DNA of 33,988 nucleotides from Gammaproteobacteria bacterium (GTDB lineage Bacteria; Pseudomonadota; Gammaproteobacteria; QNFE01). Position 1 is the stretch's first letter. Every line of letters begins with the position of its first letter. A model generated the notes under the pieces. The model had not been told where the DNA came from, searched no databases, and saw only the letters and a program-made list of their open reading frames with translations. The position numbers and the translations under genes were made by a program. The stretch lies in the NCBI GenBank assembly GCA_003645455.1, contig QNFE01000018.1, positions 1 through 33,988 on the forward strand, read 5' to 3'. This document shows positions 26,899 through 33,988 of the stretch, in pieces.

Positions 26899-26963
26899 TT
26901 TTAATCTGTGGTGCTTTGTTTGCCCCTATCGTAAAACGGTAAGGTAACAGACACAGATTAAAA
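26899..26963. terminator. 12-bp perfect stem with a tRNA-like loop between convergent genes
   Basis: ttttaatctgtg (26899-26910) is matched by cacagattaaaa (26952-26963), between bolA and the convergent outer-membrane gene, a plausible place for a two-way terminator. The 41-base loop is long for that. It contains tatcgtaaaacggtaagg, close to the D-arm region of a tRNA-Gln (typically tatcgccaagcggtaagg), preceded by gcccc. No complete tRNA can be folded, so a decayed tRNA fragment is possible. Confidence 0.45.
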
Positions 26964-26974
26964 TATAAATTCAT

Positions 26975-27607
26975 TTAGAAGTTATAACCGATAAAGCCGT
27001 GCAAATAAGGGAATGTTGAGAATGCTGAAAGATCATCTTCAAACTCATCCTCTTCTTTTTTGATGTCAGCATCGGATATTGTGTTGTTGTTAACAGACAA
27101 ATCTACTTCTGGTGCACCACCATTTATTATGCCTACACCAAAGCCACCTGATAGACCAAATTTTGCAATCCAATTCCAACCGACACCGACATTGAGAGCG
27201 GTTGATGGAAAACTAACATTCGCATCAACTCTGGCAACCACACCTGAGTCACCAATCTCTTCTGTGCCTACAGCATCAACATCCCACGAGCGATTAACCA
27301 GCCCTGCTTGCAGATAAAAAACATTACCAAATGGAGCATATCTTGCCAAAAGTATATTGGTATTAAATTTTAACTTTACTTCAACTGAGCTATTCGAGCT
27401 ATCATCATCTATTTTTGTATCATAAGAGGTGTGGTCTAACCCTACATAAAATTTATCATTTATATGATAACCGCCGTGAATTCCTGTGCCTACTGTGCTT
27501 GTCATAACTTGAAGCTGGATAGGGCGATCCTTGGCGAATGATGGGTTTATAGCCACAAATAGCATAGGTAACAATAAATATGATTTTTTAATGATATTGG
27601 TATTCAT
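26975..27607 (-). CDS. Small predicted outer-membrane beta-barrel protein
   Basis: No family name can be given with certainty. The 210 residues begin with a signal peptide (IIKKSYLLLPMLFVAINPSFA, cut before KDRP). They continue as alternating strands (GTGIHGGYHINDKFYVGLDH, NILLARYAPFGNVFYLQAGLV, NVGVGWNWIAKFGLSGGFGVGI) and end in FIGYNF with the terminal phenylalanine of barrel proteins. The size and pattern fit an eight-stranded OmpW/OmpA-like barrel. One loop near residues 165-190 is highly acidic (KKEEDEFEDD). The gene is monocistronic, convergent with bolA and divergent from argS. Confidence 0.8.
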   Translation of the reverse strand: MNTNIIKKSYLLLPMLFVAINPSFAKDRPIQLQVMTSTVGTGIHGGYHINDKFYVGLDHTSYDTKIDDDSSNSSVEVKLKFNTNILLARYAPFGNVFYLQAGLVNRSWDVDAVGTEEIGDSGVVARVDANVSFPSTALNVGVGWNWIAKFGLSGGFGVGIINGGAPEVDLSVNNNTISDADIKKEEDEFEDDLSAFSTFPYLHGFIGYNF

Positions 27608-27757
27608 AACAATTTATCCAAAAAAACTACAACTATAACATAAAGAATAATTTTTTATTATTTTGTTAGGTATGCATAATAACATCGCACCCTTAAAAGG
27701 CATATTATTATTCTATAAAAAAAGTATAATACATATTTTTTTATTCCAAAAATTATT

Positions 27758-29518
27758 GTGAAAGATGTATGTTATAATTTATTGCAACAAAGCTTAGACA
27801 TTATAATTAAAAAATATAATACTACATTGCAGAGCAGTAACATTAAAATAGTTATCAGCAATCCTGTCGACCAAAATCTCGGTGACTATTCTTGCAATGT
27901 ATCCTTACAACTTGCGAAACATCTCAAGGATTCACCTTTAAATATAGCTCATAATTTAATTGATAATTTGCCATCTCATCCGATGATTGAAAAGATAGAA
28001 ATAGGTGGCATAGGTTTTATAAATTTTTTTGTAAGCCATAATGCAAAAACAGACCTAATTGAAAGCATATTAAACTTAAAAAATGATTATGGCAGATTAA
28101 AAATTGGCGAAGGGCAAAAAATTTTATTAGAATTTGTCTCGGCAAACCCGACAGGACCTTTGCATGTCGGACACGGAAGAGGAGCAGCTTTTGGATCTTC
28201 TTTGGCAAGTGTTTTTAAGTTTGCAGGTTTTGCTGTTGAATGTGAATATTATGTCAATGATGCTGGCAGACAGATGGATATATTATCAATAAGTGTATGG
28301 TTGCGTTATTTAGACCTTTGTGGAGAAAAAAATATAAATTTCCCTAAAAATGCCTATCAAGGAGATTATATATGGGATATTGCCGCTACACTACACCGTG
28401 AATACAATGATAGATTTTCGATAGAATCAAACAAATTACCAAAATTTGATTCAAACTCTGATGATATAGAATCACAAATGGACGAGTTAATATTTTTTTG
28501 CAAAGATTTTTTGCAGACTCGTAATTTTGACATAGTTTTTCAGACGGCACTAAAAACCATATTAAACGATATCAAAAAAGATCTATCATTATTTGGTGTG
28601 GAATATAATAATTGGTTTTCTGAAAAAATTTTGTTTGCAGGAAATCATATTGATAAAATAATTAAAAAACTAAATATCAATAAAAGAACATACAAAAAAG
28701 ACGGTGCTTTATGGTTTTCATCGACAAAAATGGGAGACACCAAGGATAGAGTGTTGATAAAAGACAATAAACAACTTACTTATTTTGCTACTGATATTGC
28801 CTATCATGTCGATAAATACCAACGAGATTACGATCAAATAATTAACATATGGGGAGCAGATCATCACGGATATATGGCAAGAATGAGAGCTGCCATCGCT
28901 TCTTTGGGAGAAGACGAGAGTAAGTTCAAAATAATATTGGTGCAATTTGCCTCTCTTTATAGGGGAGAGATTCAATTACCTATGACAACTCGTGGTGGTG
29001 AATTTGTGACCCTCAAAGAATTACGCAATGAGATTGGCACAGAGGCTGCTAGGTTTTTTTATTTAATGCGAAAATGCGACCAACATATGAAATTTGATTT
29101 GAAGCTTGCCAAGCAAAAAACCCAAGATAACCCAGTTTATTATATTCAATACGCTCATGCCAGAATTTGTAGCATTTTAAAAAAAGCAAAGCAAGAAAAT
29201 AAAATATATTCATCTAATGACAATATCCAACAATATTTTCATTTATTAGAACAAAAAACAGAAAAAGACTTGATTGCAAGTTTAGAAAAATTCCCTCAAC
29301 AAATTAATATGATAGTAAATACTACCCATTTACATAAATTATGTTATTATTTGCAACAATTAGCAAAGTTATTACACATATTTTATAATAGCACTCCTAT
29401 TTTAAGCTGTGATAGAAATGATACAAGGTATGCACGTTTGGCCCTAATCTCTGCTGTGGCTATTGTCCTTAAAAATGGCTTGAAACTATTAGGATTAAAA
29501 GCCGCAGAAAAAATGTAA
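27758..29518 (+). CDS. argS: Arginyl-tRNA synthetase
   Basis: ArgS is a class I synthetase. The 586 residues include the N-terminal Add-1 domain, the catalytic FVSANPTGPLHVGHGRGAAFG with HVGH as the HIGH motif (near residue 137), WGADHHGYMARMRAA, and LPMTTRGGEFVTLKEL in the place of KMSKS, as is common in ArgRS. The anticodon-binding domain closes the protein. Translation starts at GTG 27758: no ATG lies near enough to keep the N-terminal domain. tataat at 27725-27730 may be its -10 box. Confidence 0.97.
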   Translation: MKDVCYNLLQQSLDIIIKKYNTTLQSSNIKIVISNPVDQNLGDYSCNVSLQLAKHLKDSPLNIAHNLIDNLPSHPMIEKIEIGGIGFINFFVSHNAKTDLIESILNLKNDYGRLKIGEGQKILLEFVSANPTGPLHVGHGRGAAFGSSLASVFKFAGFAVECEYYVNDAGRQMDILSISVWLRYLDLCGEKNINFPKNAYQGDYIWDIAATLHREYNDRFSIESNKLPKFDSNSDDIESQMDELIFFCKDFLQTRNFDIVFQTALKTILNDIKKDLSLFGVEYNNWFSEKILFAGNHIDKIIKKLNINKRTYKKDGALWFSSTKMGDTKDRVLIKDNKQLTYFATDIAYHVDKYQRDYDQIINIWGADHHGYMARMRAAIASLGEDESKFKIILVQFASLYRGEIQLPMTTRGGEFVTLKELRNEIGTEAARFFYLMRKCDQHMKFDLKLAKQKTQDNPVYYIQYAHARICSILKKAKQENKIYSSNDNIQQYFHLLEQKTEKDLIASLEKFPQQINMIVNTTHLHKLCYYLQQLAKLLHIFYNSTPILSCDRNDTRYARLALISAVAIVLKNGLKLLGLKAAEKM

Positions 29519-29524
29519 ATAAAT

Positions 29525-30211
29525 ATGACAACAAGAAACACAAAAAAAACTCGGATGCCACCATGGGGCATGATCATTATGGGAATGCTGGTGATAGCCT
29601 TCATAGGATTCATCATGTATCTTAGCAAAATGAAACCAGGACAAGGAGAGTTGGATCGCCTGCTTCAACCTGAGTATAATCAATCATCACCACAACAGGA
29701 TTCTGAAAAAAACATAGAAGATTCGACTCTTAATGATAGCCTTATTAACCCACCATTGCCAGATGATGTCAAAATTTTAGAAGAAGATAGTCAAAGTAAT
29801 TTTGATTTTTACAACATATTACCAGATGGAAAAATACCCAATACAACACCAAAAACTGTAAAACCTAAAAAACCAAAAAAAACCAAAAAACCCAAAATTG
29901 TAAAACCTAAAAAACCAAAAAAATCAAAGATTGTAAAGCCCGCTAAACAAAAAAAATATAAAACATCATTTGCTCCTGGTGCCACTTATTTGGTGCAAAC
30001 AGGATCTTTTAAAAACCTCAAAGATGCAGATGCGATGCGAGCTGGCATTCTATTGTTAGGGTTAAATCCTGCCATAAAAACAGTCACAATCCAAGGATTA
30101 AAATATCATCGAGTGCAATTGGGTCCTTTTGTAACTCCCAAATCCCTACATTTTGCTCAAAATAAATTAGGGCAAAATTTCAAGCCATTTTTAACTATCA
30201 AGGTCAAATAA
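29525..30211 (+). CDS. SPOR-domain cell-division protein, FtsN-like
   Basis: A bitopic membrane protein with a C-terminal SPOR domain that binds glycan strands lacking stem peptides at the division septum. It has a short cytoplasmic head with basic residues, a membrane helix (about 15-33, WGMIIMGMLVIAFIGFIMYL), an acidic linker, and a Lys/Pro-rich stretch with repeated IVKPKKPKK units (about 115-150). The SPOR domain (about 155-228) starts at YLVQTGSFKNLKDADAMRAGILLLG and contains HRVQLGPF. argS followed by an ftsN-like SPOR gene is a common gammaproteobacterial order, which supports the role. Six bases separate it from argS. Confidence 0.88.
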   Translation: MTTRNTKKTRMPPWGMIIMGMLVIAFIGFIMYLSKMKPGQGELDRLLQPEYNQSSPQQDSEKNIEDSTLNDSLINPPLPDDVKILEEDSQSNFDFYNILPDGKIPNTTPKTVKPKKPKKTKKPKIVKPKKPKKSKIVKPAKQKKYKTSFAPGATYLVQTGSFKNLKDADAMRAGILLLGLNPAIKTVTIQGLKYHRVQLGPFVTPKSLHFAQNKLGQNFKPFLTIKVK

Positions 30212-30215
30212 TTCC

Positions 30216-31220
30216 GTGCAAATCAATCAATCCTATCCTCTTGTGCGTAAAAGACGCTTGCGAGATTCATCGGCAATCTTATCTCTTGTGTGTGAGAATA
30301 AACTAACCACCGATGATTTAATTTATCCGATGTTTGTCATCGAGGGCAAAAACAAAAAACAAGATATAAAATCGATGCCAGGAATTTGTCGTTTATCTTC
30401 TGATTTGTTATTAAAAGAAATAGAGCGGTTAGTAACAATAGACATCAAAGCCATCGCACTTTTTCCTATAATATCACAAAATAAAAAATCGTTAAAAGCC
30501 AAAGAAGCTTACAATCAACAGGGTTTAATCCCCCAGACAATAAAAGAGATAAAAAAAAACTTCCCTCATATTCTGGTTATTACCGACATAGCATTAGACC
30601 CTTATACAATTCACGGACAAGACGGCATAATAGATAACAAATCATATGTTTTAAATGATGAAACGATACAAGTATTAGTGCAACAGGCCTTATGTCACAG
30701 TGAAGCAGGTGCTGATATAGTTGCCCCATCTGATATGATGGATGGCAGAATAATCTCAATCAGACGTGCCTTAGAGGCTAACAATTTTCCACTCACCAAA
30801 ATTCTATCATACAGTGCTAAATACGCCTCATCTTTTTATGGACCATTCAGAGATGCTCTAAATAATAGTGAAAATTTAGGTAAAGCGAATAAAAATACTT
30901 ATCAAATGAATCCTGCAAATTCAGATGAGGCTTTGTATGAGGCAGGAATGGACATACAAGAAGGTGCGGATATCTTAATGGTAAAACCTGCAATGATGTA
31001 TCTTGATATAGTTTATAAAATCAAGCAAAATTTTAAAACCCCTGTTTTTGCTTATAATGTAAGTGGTGAATATTCTATGATTAAAGCTGCCTCTAATGCC
31101 GGATTTCTCGATGAGAAAAAGACAGTATTAGAGACTTTATTATCAATCAAAAGAGCAGGTGCCGATGCTATTTTATCATACCATAGTAAAGATGTAGCTT
31201 TGTGGTTGAATCAACCATAA
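30216..31220 (+). CDS. hemB: Delta-aminolevulinic acid dehydratase (porphobilinogen synthase)
   Basis: HemB joins two 5-aminolevulinate molecules into porphobilinogen for heme and siroheme/B12. Both active-site lysines are seen, in SYSAKYASSFYGPFRDA and VKPAMMYLD. The metal site reads DIALDPYTIHGQDGI, lacking the cysteines of zinc enzymes such as E. coli HemB, so this should be the magnesium-type found in Pseudomonas and others. The 334-residue length is normal. The start appears to be GTG at 30216, four bases after the SPOR gene stop, because the sequence from QINQSYPLVRKRRLR matches the family N-terminus and no ATG is near. Confidence 0.96.
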   Translation: MQINQSYPLVRKRRLRDSSAILSLVCENKLTTDDLIYPMFVIEGKNKKQDIKSMPGICRLSSDLLLKEIERLVTIDIKAIALFPIISQNKKSLKAKEAYNQQGLIPQTIKEIKKNFPHILVITDIALDPYTIHGQDGIIDNKSYVLNDETIQVLVQQALCHSEAGADIVAPSDMMDGRIISIRRALEANNFPLTKILSYSAKYASSFYGPFRDALNNSENLGKANKNTYQMNPANSDEALYEAGMDIQEGADILMVKPAMMYLDIVYKIKQNFKTPVFAYNVSGEYSMIKAASNAGFLDEKKTVLETLLSIKRAGADAILSYHSKDVALWLNQP

Positions 31221-31225
31221 CATCC

Positions 31226-31315
31226 TTAAAACTTAAAACTTAATCCTTAAAACTTAATCCTTAAAACTTAATCCTTAAAACTTAATCCTTAAAACTTAAT
31301 CCTTAAAACTTAATA
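31226..31315. repeat. 14-bp tandem repeat, five full copies plus partial ends
   Basis: ttaaaacttaatcc is repeated head to tail at 31233, 31247, 31261, 31275 and 31289. A 7-base partial copy precedes it and a variant ttaaaacttaata copy follows. The five full copies are identical, which suggests recent expansion or ongoing slippage. It begins six bases after the hemB stop and marks the border between core genes and the accessory tail. Copy number is a likely strain-variable marker. Confidence 0.95.
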
Positions 31316-31355
31316 CCATTACACCATTATGACAAATGCTGATTGCCACCAAAAC

Positions 31356-31383
31356 CGTCATGCTGAACTTAGATTCAGTATCC
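31356..31383. repeat. Dispersed-type palindromic element (gtcatgctgaact...)
   Basis: gtcatgctgaacttagattc continues into an imperfect palindrome (atgctgaa with ttcagtat). Elements starting gtcatgctgaactt occur as dispersed intergenic repeats in many bacteria (recalled, not searched). Only one copy is in the window. The rest of the gap 31316-31442 holds nothing recognised. Confidence 0.45.
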
Positions 31384-31442
31384 ATTTATGTAACAGGGCA
31401 GTCTCTGTATTATGAATTGATTGTGTTAGCAACCGGAGAATA

Positions 31443-31625
31443 ATGGATAAAAGCGAATCTGTGCATGTGGATGGATGGTTGGATTTTCCGTATCGTGGCA
31501 ATTCAATGACGGATTATTGGGATTTAATCAGAACTTCCTTAAAAAATACCCATTTACAAAAAATCTCAAGCCTATTGCAAGTTTTTAATCAACTGCCGAG
31601 CCGCATCTTGCAAAGAATGTTCTAA
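31443..31625 (+). CDS. Possible 60-residue protein, unrecognised
   Basis: An ATG with ggag five bases upstream (31435-31438) opens a 60-codon frame, MDKSESVHVDGWLDFPYRGN and onward. I recognise no family. Its last 54 bases overlap the 3' end of the XRE regulator on the other strand, which counts against both being functional over their full length. The first ~35 residues have a natural composition and might be the remains of a longer gene cut by the accessory insertion. Treat as doubtful. Confidence 0.25.
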   Translation: MDKSESVHVDGWLDFPYRGNSMTDYWDLIRTSLKNTHLQKISSLLQVFNQLPSRILQRMF

Positions 31626-31964
31626 TTTGCGGTATTCCAACAAAACATCTCGCTCCTGTGGAGTAATATTGATAATTGCAATTTTATTTTTTTCATCAAT
31701 CACAACCGCCCGATCAACTAACATCTCTCCTGTGCCATCACGCAACCATGCAAGCGATACCCCCAGAGTCTCAGCAATGTTTGGCATTCGTGCTTGGTGG
31801 GGCATTGTCTCACCTGTCATCCAACGATTCAATGCTTGACGGGTTACCCCAAATCTTTTTGATATTACAGTTTTTGATGTTCTTCTTCCTGAATACATTT
31901 TTAAAGCCTGCGATAACCTATCTGCAAATTCATCACGAACATACTGTTTTTGATAATACGACAT
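31572..31964 (-). CDS. XRE-family helix-turn-helix regulator, phage-repressor-like
   Basis: A 130-residue protein with a Cro/CI-type DNA-binding domain at residues 10-80: SKRFGVTRQALNRWMTGETMP is the helix-turn-helix, followed by IAETLGVSLAWLRDGTGEM, a pattern typical of phage-derived repressors. The C-terminal ~45 residues (ITPQERDVLLEYRKLEHSLQDAARQLI) form a predicted helix rather than a LexA/CI peptidase domain. aggt lies six bases before the ATG. The perfect palindrome at 31998-32019 lies 34 bp upstream of its start and is a good candidate operator for autorepression. No other phage genes are present. Confidence 0.85.
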   Translation of the reverse strand: MSYYQKQYVRDEFADRLSQALKMYSGRRTSKTVISKRFGVTRQALNRWMTGETMPHQARMPNIAETLGVSLAWLRDGTGEMLVDRAVVIDEKNKIAIINITPQERDVLLEYRKLEHSLQDAARQLIKNLQ

Positions 31965-31997
31965 ATTTTACCTAAAAAATTAACAATCTTTCTTTTG

Positions 31998-32019
31998 ACA
32001 AGGGGACATGTCCCCTTGT
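31998..32019. promoter_or_regulatory. 22-bp perfect palindrome upstream of the XRE gene, candidate operator
   Basis: The symmetric core caaggggacatgtccccttg lies at 31999-32018, and one further base pairs on each side. It has no loop bases, so it suits a dimeric repressor better than an RNA hairpin. On the plus strand it overlaps a ttgaca (31995-32000). It could also be a dispersed repeat, since GC-rich palindromes of this kind occur genome-wide in some bacteria. Further stem-loops (32070-32092, aaaagca with tgctttt) lie in the same gap. Confidence 0.5.
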
Positions 32020-32129
32020 TAGTTCCCATATAAAGTTGAATGTATGTATTTAACTGTCAAGTTAATATAAAAAGCATTATTATGTTGCTTTTGAGGGGAT
32101 TTCCGATAGCGAAAAAAAGTGATAATAAG

Positions 32130-32158
32130 TTGCTTTTTACAAATTTATAACTTACAAT
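32130..32158 (+). promoter_or_regulatory. Promoter of the frameshifted lipoprotein gene
   Basis: ttgctt (32130-32135) and tacaat (32153-32158) are separated by 17 bp, with a leader of about 26 bp before the ATG at 32191. Confidence 0.6.
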
Positions 32159-32190
32159 AGACATCTTTTTACTTTTGAGAAATAAAATTT

Positions 32191-33175
32191 ATGAAAGACA
32201 AAATCATCAACAATATAATCAAACTTTTTATTGTTATTTTTTTGCCAACTTTATTGTTTGCTTGCGGCGGTGGTGGCGGAGGCGGTAGTAGCAGTAGCAA
32301 CACACCAACCCCAACAGAGAATAGACCAATTTTATCAGACACGACAAGTTTTTTTACCACTTGGAATATCAATGATATAACCGATGACAACCAAATCACA
32401 ATAAAAACAAGTGCAAGGTTATACTTACGATTATGAAATTGACTGGGGCGATGGCACAATAACCCATAACAACACAGATAATGCTAACCATACATACGAC
32501 TCTGCTGGTTTATATACGGTAAAAATAAGTGGCACATTCCCAGGGATAAATTCGTGTTTAGATGTTTCAAAAGTATGTCAATCAAACTACAAACATGATA
32601 ATAAAATAATTTCTGTTGAGCAATGGGGCAATCAAAAGTGGCAAACTTTCAAGTATGCTTTTGCTCGTAAATGGGATGTTGATAGTGAAGAAGATTTAAA
32701 AATCAATGCCATAGATCAGCCAGATTTATCAGAGGTTGAGGATATAAGCCGAGCATTCGCTCGTGTTGTTAATTTTAATGGTGATGTAAGCCAATGGGAT
32801 GTATCTAATGTAACTGATATAAGCCAAATGTTTAGTTATGCAAAACATTTTAACCAAGATATATCAGGCTGGGACACCTCTAATGTAACCAATATGGCAG
32901 ATGTATTTTATGGAGCTGATTCTTTTAATCAAGATATATCAAAATGGAATCTCTCTAATGTTATTTTTACAAAACTTATGTTTTATCGTGCAAAAGCATT
33001 TAACCAAGATATATCAGACTGGGATACCTCTAATGTAACTAATATGGAGAATATGTTTCGTGAAGCTGAATCTTTTAATCAAGATTTGTCAGGATGGAAT
33101 GTTGATAAGGTAACAAAACATGCTGATTTTATGAAAGATGCTGGCAGTAGCAGCATACCACCTGATTTTCCATAG
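32191..33175 (+). pseudogene. Frameshifted surface lipoprotein with PKD-like domain and BspA/DUF285 repeats
   Basis: The first frame (32191-32436) gives a lipoprotein signal ending in LLFAC, followed by a Gly7-Ser4 linker and a Thr/Pro-rich segment, then stops after ITIKTSARLYLRL. The second frame (from about 32411, +1 relative) resumes with GYTYDYEIDWGDGT, a PKD-type strand. It then carries about five ~25-residue repeats of the form FNQDISxWDTSNVTNMxxMF (DUF285/BspA-like), ending at 33175. The whole would be about 328 residues. One surplus base near 32401-32416 explains the shift; dropping one A from the A5 run at 32403-32407 would join the frames. This could be a real mutation, slippage-based variation, or a sequencing error. 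Such proteins are surface-exposed and often adhesive. Confidence 0.88.
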
Positions 33176-33243
33176 TTTAAAACTTAAATAAACCATGGCA
33201 AATAAAGTAGTAATTTTTAATTTAATTTTTTAGGAGAAATATT

Positions 33244-33819
33244 ATGACAGTAAAACAAGATGGGGAATTTGTATTATCTTTGGTAAAAGACTTTTTCAAA
33301 CAAAAAGATATTGTTGAAAAATTAAAATTATTTAACAATCTAAAAGAAGAAGATGACAGGATACGTGGTTGGGAAACTTGGTGGCAGGTTGAGTTTGCTC
33401 TTTATTTAGATAGACATAAAAAAGTGGCAGAATGGGGCAGAGAGTGTTCTTATGACTGCGACAAAAGAAAAACTGATAAAAATAGTGCAACCATTGATTT
33501 TTGGCTTAGAAAAAAAAATTGTGATACATCATCTTTTATTGGTATAGAGTTTAAGCAGGCTTGGAGTTTTAGCAAAACTATAAGAGAGATGTTAAATGAT
33601 ATTGATAAAATATGTGCTATACGAGACTCCGATGATGATTTGCGTTCATTGTGGAATGTTGGTGTTTACCTTAAAGATATTCAACATAAGACTAAAAATT
33701 TAAGCAATAAAGAAAAAATAGATTACTTAAAAGACAATAGCGGTGAGTATGAGCTGACAGAATCATGCATTGATTTATTTGACATTAAAGGCACTGAGTT
33801 TAAGGTAGTATTTTTTTAA
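33244..33819 (+). CDS. Unrecognised protein with a PD-(D/E)XK nuclease-like residue pattern
   Basis: I do not recognise a named family for these 191 residues. The start is well supported by taggagaaat a few bases before the ATG. An N-terminal helical part contains WETWWQVEFALYL, with E50. It is followed by ATIDFWL (D85) and IGIEFKQAW (E102, K104). D-x16-E-x-K after a helix glutamate is the active-site layout of PD-(D/E)XK nucleases, with the E-x-K on a predicted beta strand. The rest has no signal peptide or membrane segment. No methyltransferase or other partner follows before the window edge. It could be a nuclease of a mobile or defence system, or an inactive relative. The fold is inference. 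Confidence 0.75.
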   Translation: MTVKQDGEFVLSLVKDFFKQKDIVEKLKLFNNLKEEDDRIRGWETWWQVEFALYLDRHKKVAEWGRECSYDCDKRKTDKNSATIDFWLRKKNCDTSSFIGIEFKQAWSFSKTIREMLNDIDKICAIRDSDDDLRSLWNVGVYLKDIQHKTKNLSNKEKIDYLKDNSGEYELTESCIDLFDIKGTEFKVVFF

Positions 33820-33850
33820 ATAAAATACAACAACAATTAAAAAATAAAAT

Positions 33851-33907
33851 CCCAGTCATTGCGAGAAAAAACCCAGTCATTGCGAGCGAGCCTGCGAGCG
33901 TGGCAAT
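33851..33907. repeat. Dispersed-type repeat agtcattgcgag, two copies
   Basis: cccagtcattgcgag occurs at 33851-33865 and again at 33872-33886. The second copy continues as gcgagcctgcgagcgtggca, whose attgc and gcaat ends (33879-33883, 33903-33907) form a palindrome. Elements of the form gtcattgcgagcga...tggcaat are widespread intergenic repeats in unrelated bacteria (from memory). The remaining bases to the window end hold nothing recognised. Confidence 0.7.
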
Positions 33908-33988
33908 CTCTGATTAGTTTACGGATAATTTTCAAGAGATAACCACGGCGGTTTATTGTTCTGCACTACATCTTTATTTTCGTCCTCC

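Noticed and set aside
31226-31315. CRISPR array
   Set aside because: The 14-bp units are contiguous with no spacers, so this is a simple tandem repeat.
33244-33819. Restriction endonuclease partner of the hsdM/hsdS locus
   Set aside because: HsdR is a ~1000-residue helicase-nuclease. This protein has no helicase motifs and is 30 kb away.

Overview
The window is AT-rich chromosomal DNA from a bacterium, most likely a gammaproteobacterium. The evidence is the gene content: a sodium/proton-type Rnf complex, rsmJ, yciO, grxD followed by bolA, and argS followed by a SPOR-domain cell-division protein. Translation starts are often not preceded by a strong Shine-Dalgarno sequence, but several promoters are close to sigma-70 consensus with 17-bp spacers. 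IS remnants, a nonsense-mutated gene, a frameshifted gene, an internally deleted gene and several families of short repeats suggest a genome in flux, as in host-associated or bottlenecked lineages. That ecological reading is inference.

Layout. 1-2655: the 3' end of an IS30-type transposase, then a decayed type I restriction-modification locus on the minus strand. Its hsdM is broken by one in-frame stop and its hsdS lacks most of its second target-recognition domain and carries a palindromic repeat in its 3' end. No hsdR is seen. 2742-5016: an aldehyde dehydrogenase, then rplU-rpmA, where L21 has a long Lys/Thr tail. 5017-5959: an intergenic stretch with inverted repeats and a possible 18-codon ORF, then rnfE. 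6204-10592: an outer-membrane barrel protein, rmuC, serS and yciO, tightly packed. 10695-14358: rnfB-C-D-G as overlapping genes. rnfE lies about 5 kb away and rnfA is not in the window. 14523-16426: an ExaC/AldB-type aldehyde dehydrogenase and its usual DUF779 partner. 16455-20886: metH and a lipoprotein M48 protease on the minus strand, divergent from recQ. 20966-25765: recQ, typA, rsmJ. 26166-26883: tRNA-Leu(CAA), grxD, bolA. 26975-31220: a small outer-membrane protein (minus), argS, an FtsN-like SPOR protein, hemB. 31221-33988: an accessory tail with tandem repeats, an XRE-type regulator next to a perfect palindrome, a frameshifted PKD/BspA-like lipoprotein, an unrecognised protein with a PD-(D/E)XK-like residue pattern, and dispersed repeats.

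How it works together. The Rnf subunits form a membrane complex coupling ferredoxin and NAD(H) electron transfer to ion movement. The ALDH-DUF779 pair suggests oxidation of short-chain aldehydes or alcohols. GrxD and BolA are partner proteins in iron-sulfur handling, which fits a cell with heavily Fe-S-dependent Rnf. The rest is core translation, recombination and cofactor synthesis (B12-dependent MetH, HemB). The regions most worth a second look are the two ends (decayed R-M locus; accessory tail), the split rnf cluster, and a recurring ~20-bp motif upstream of several genes.
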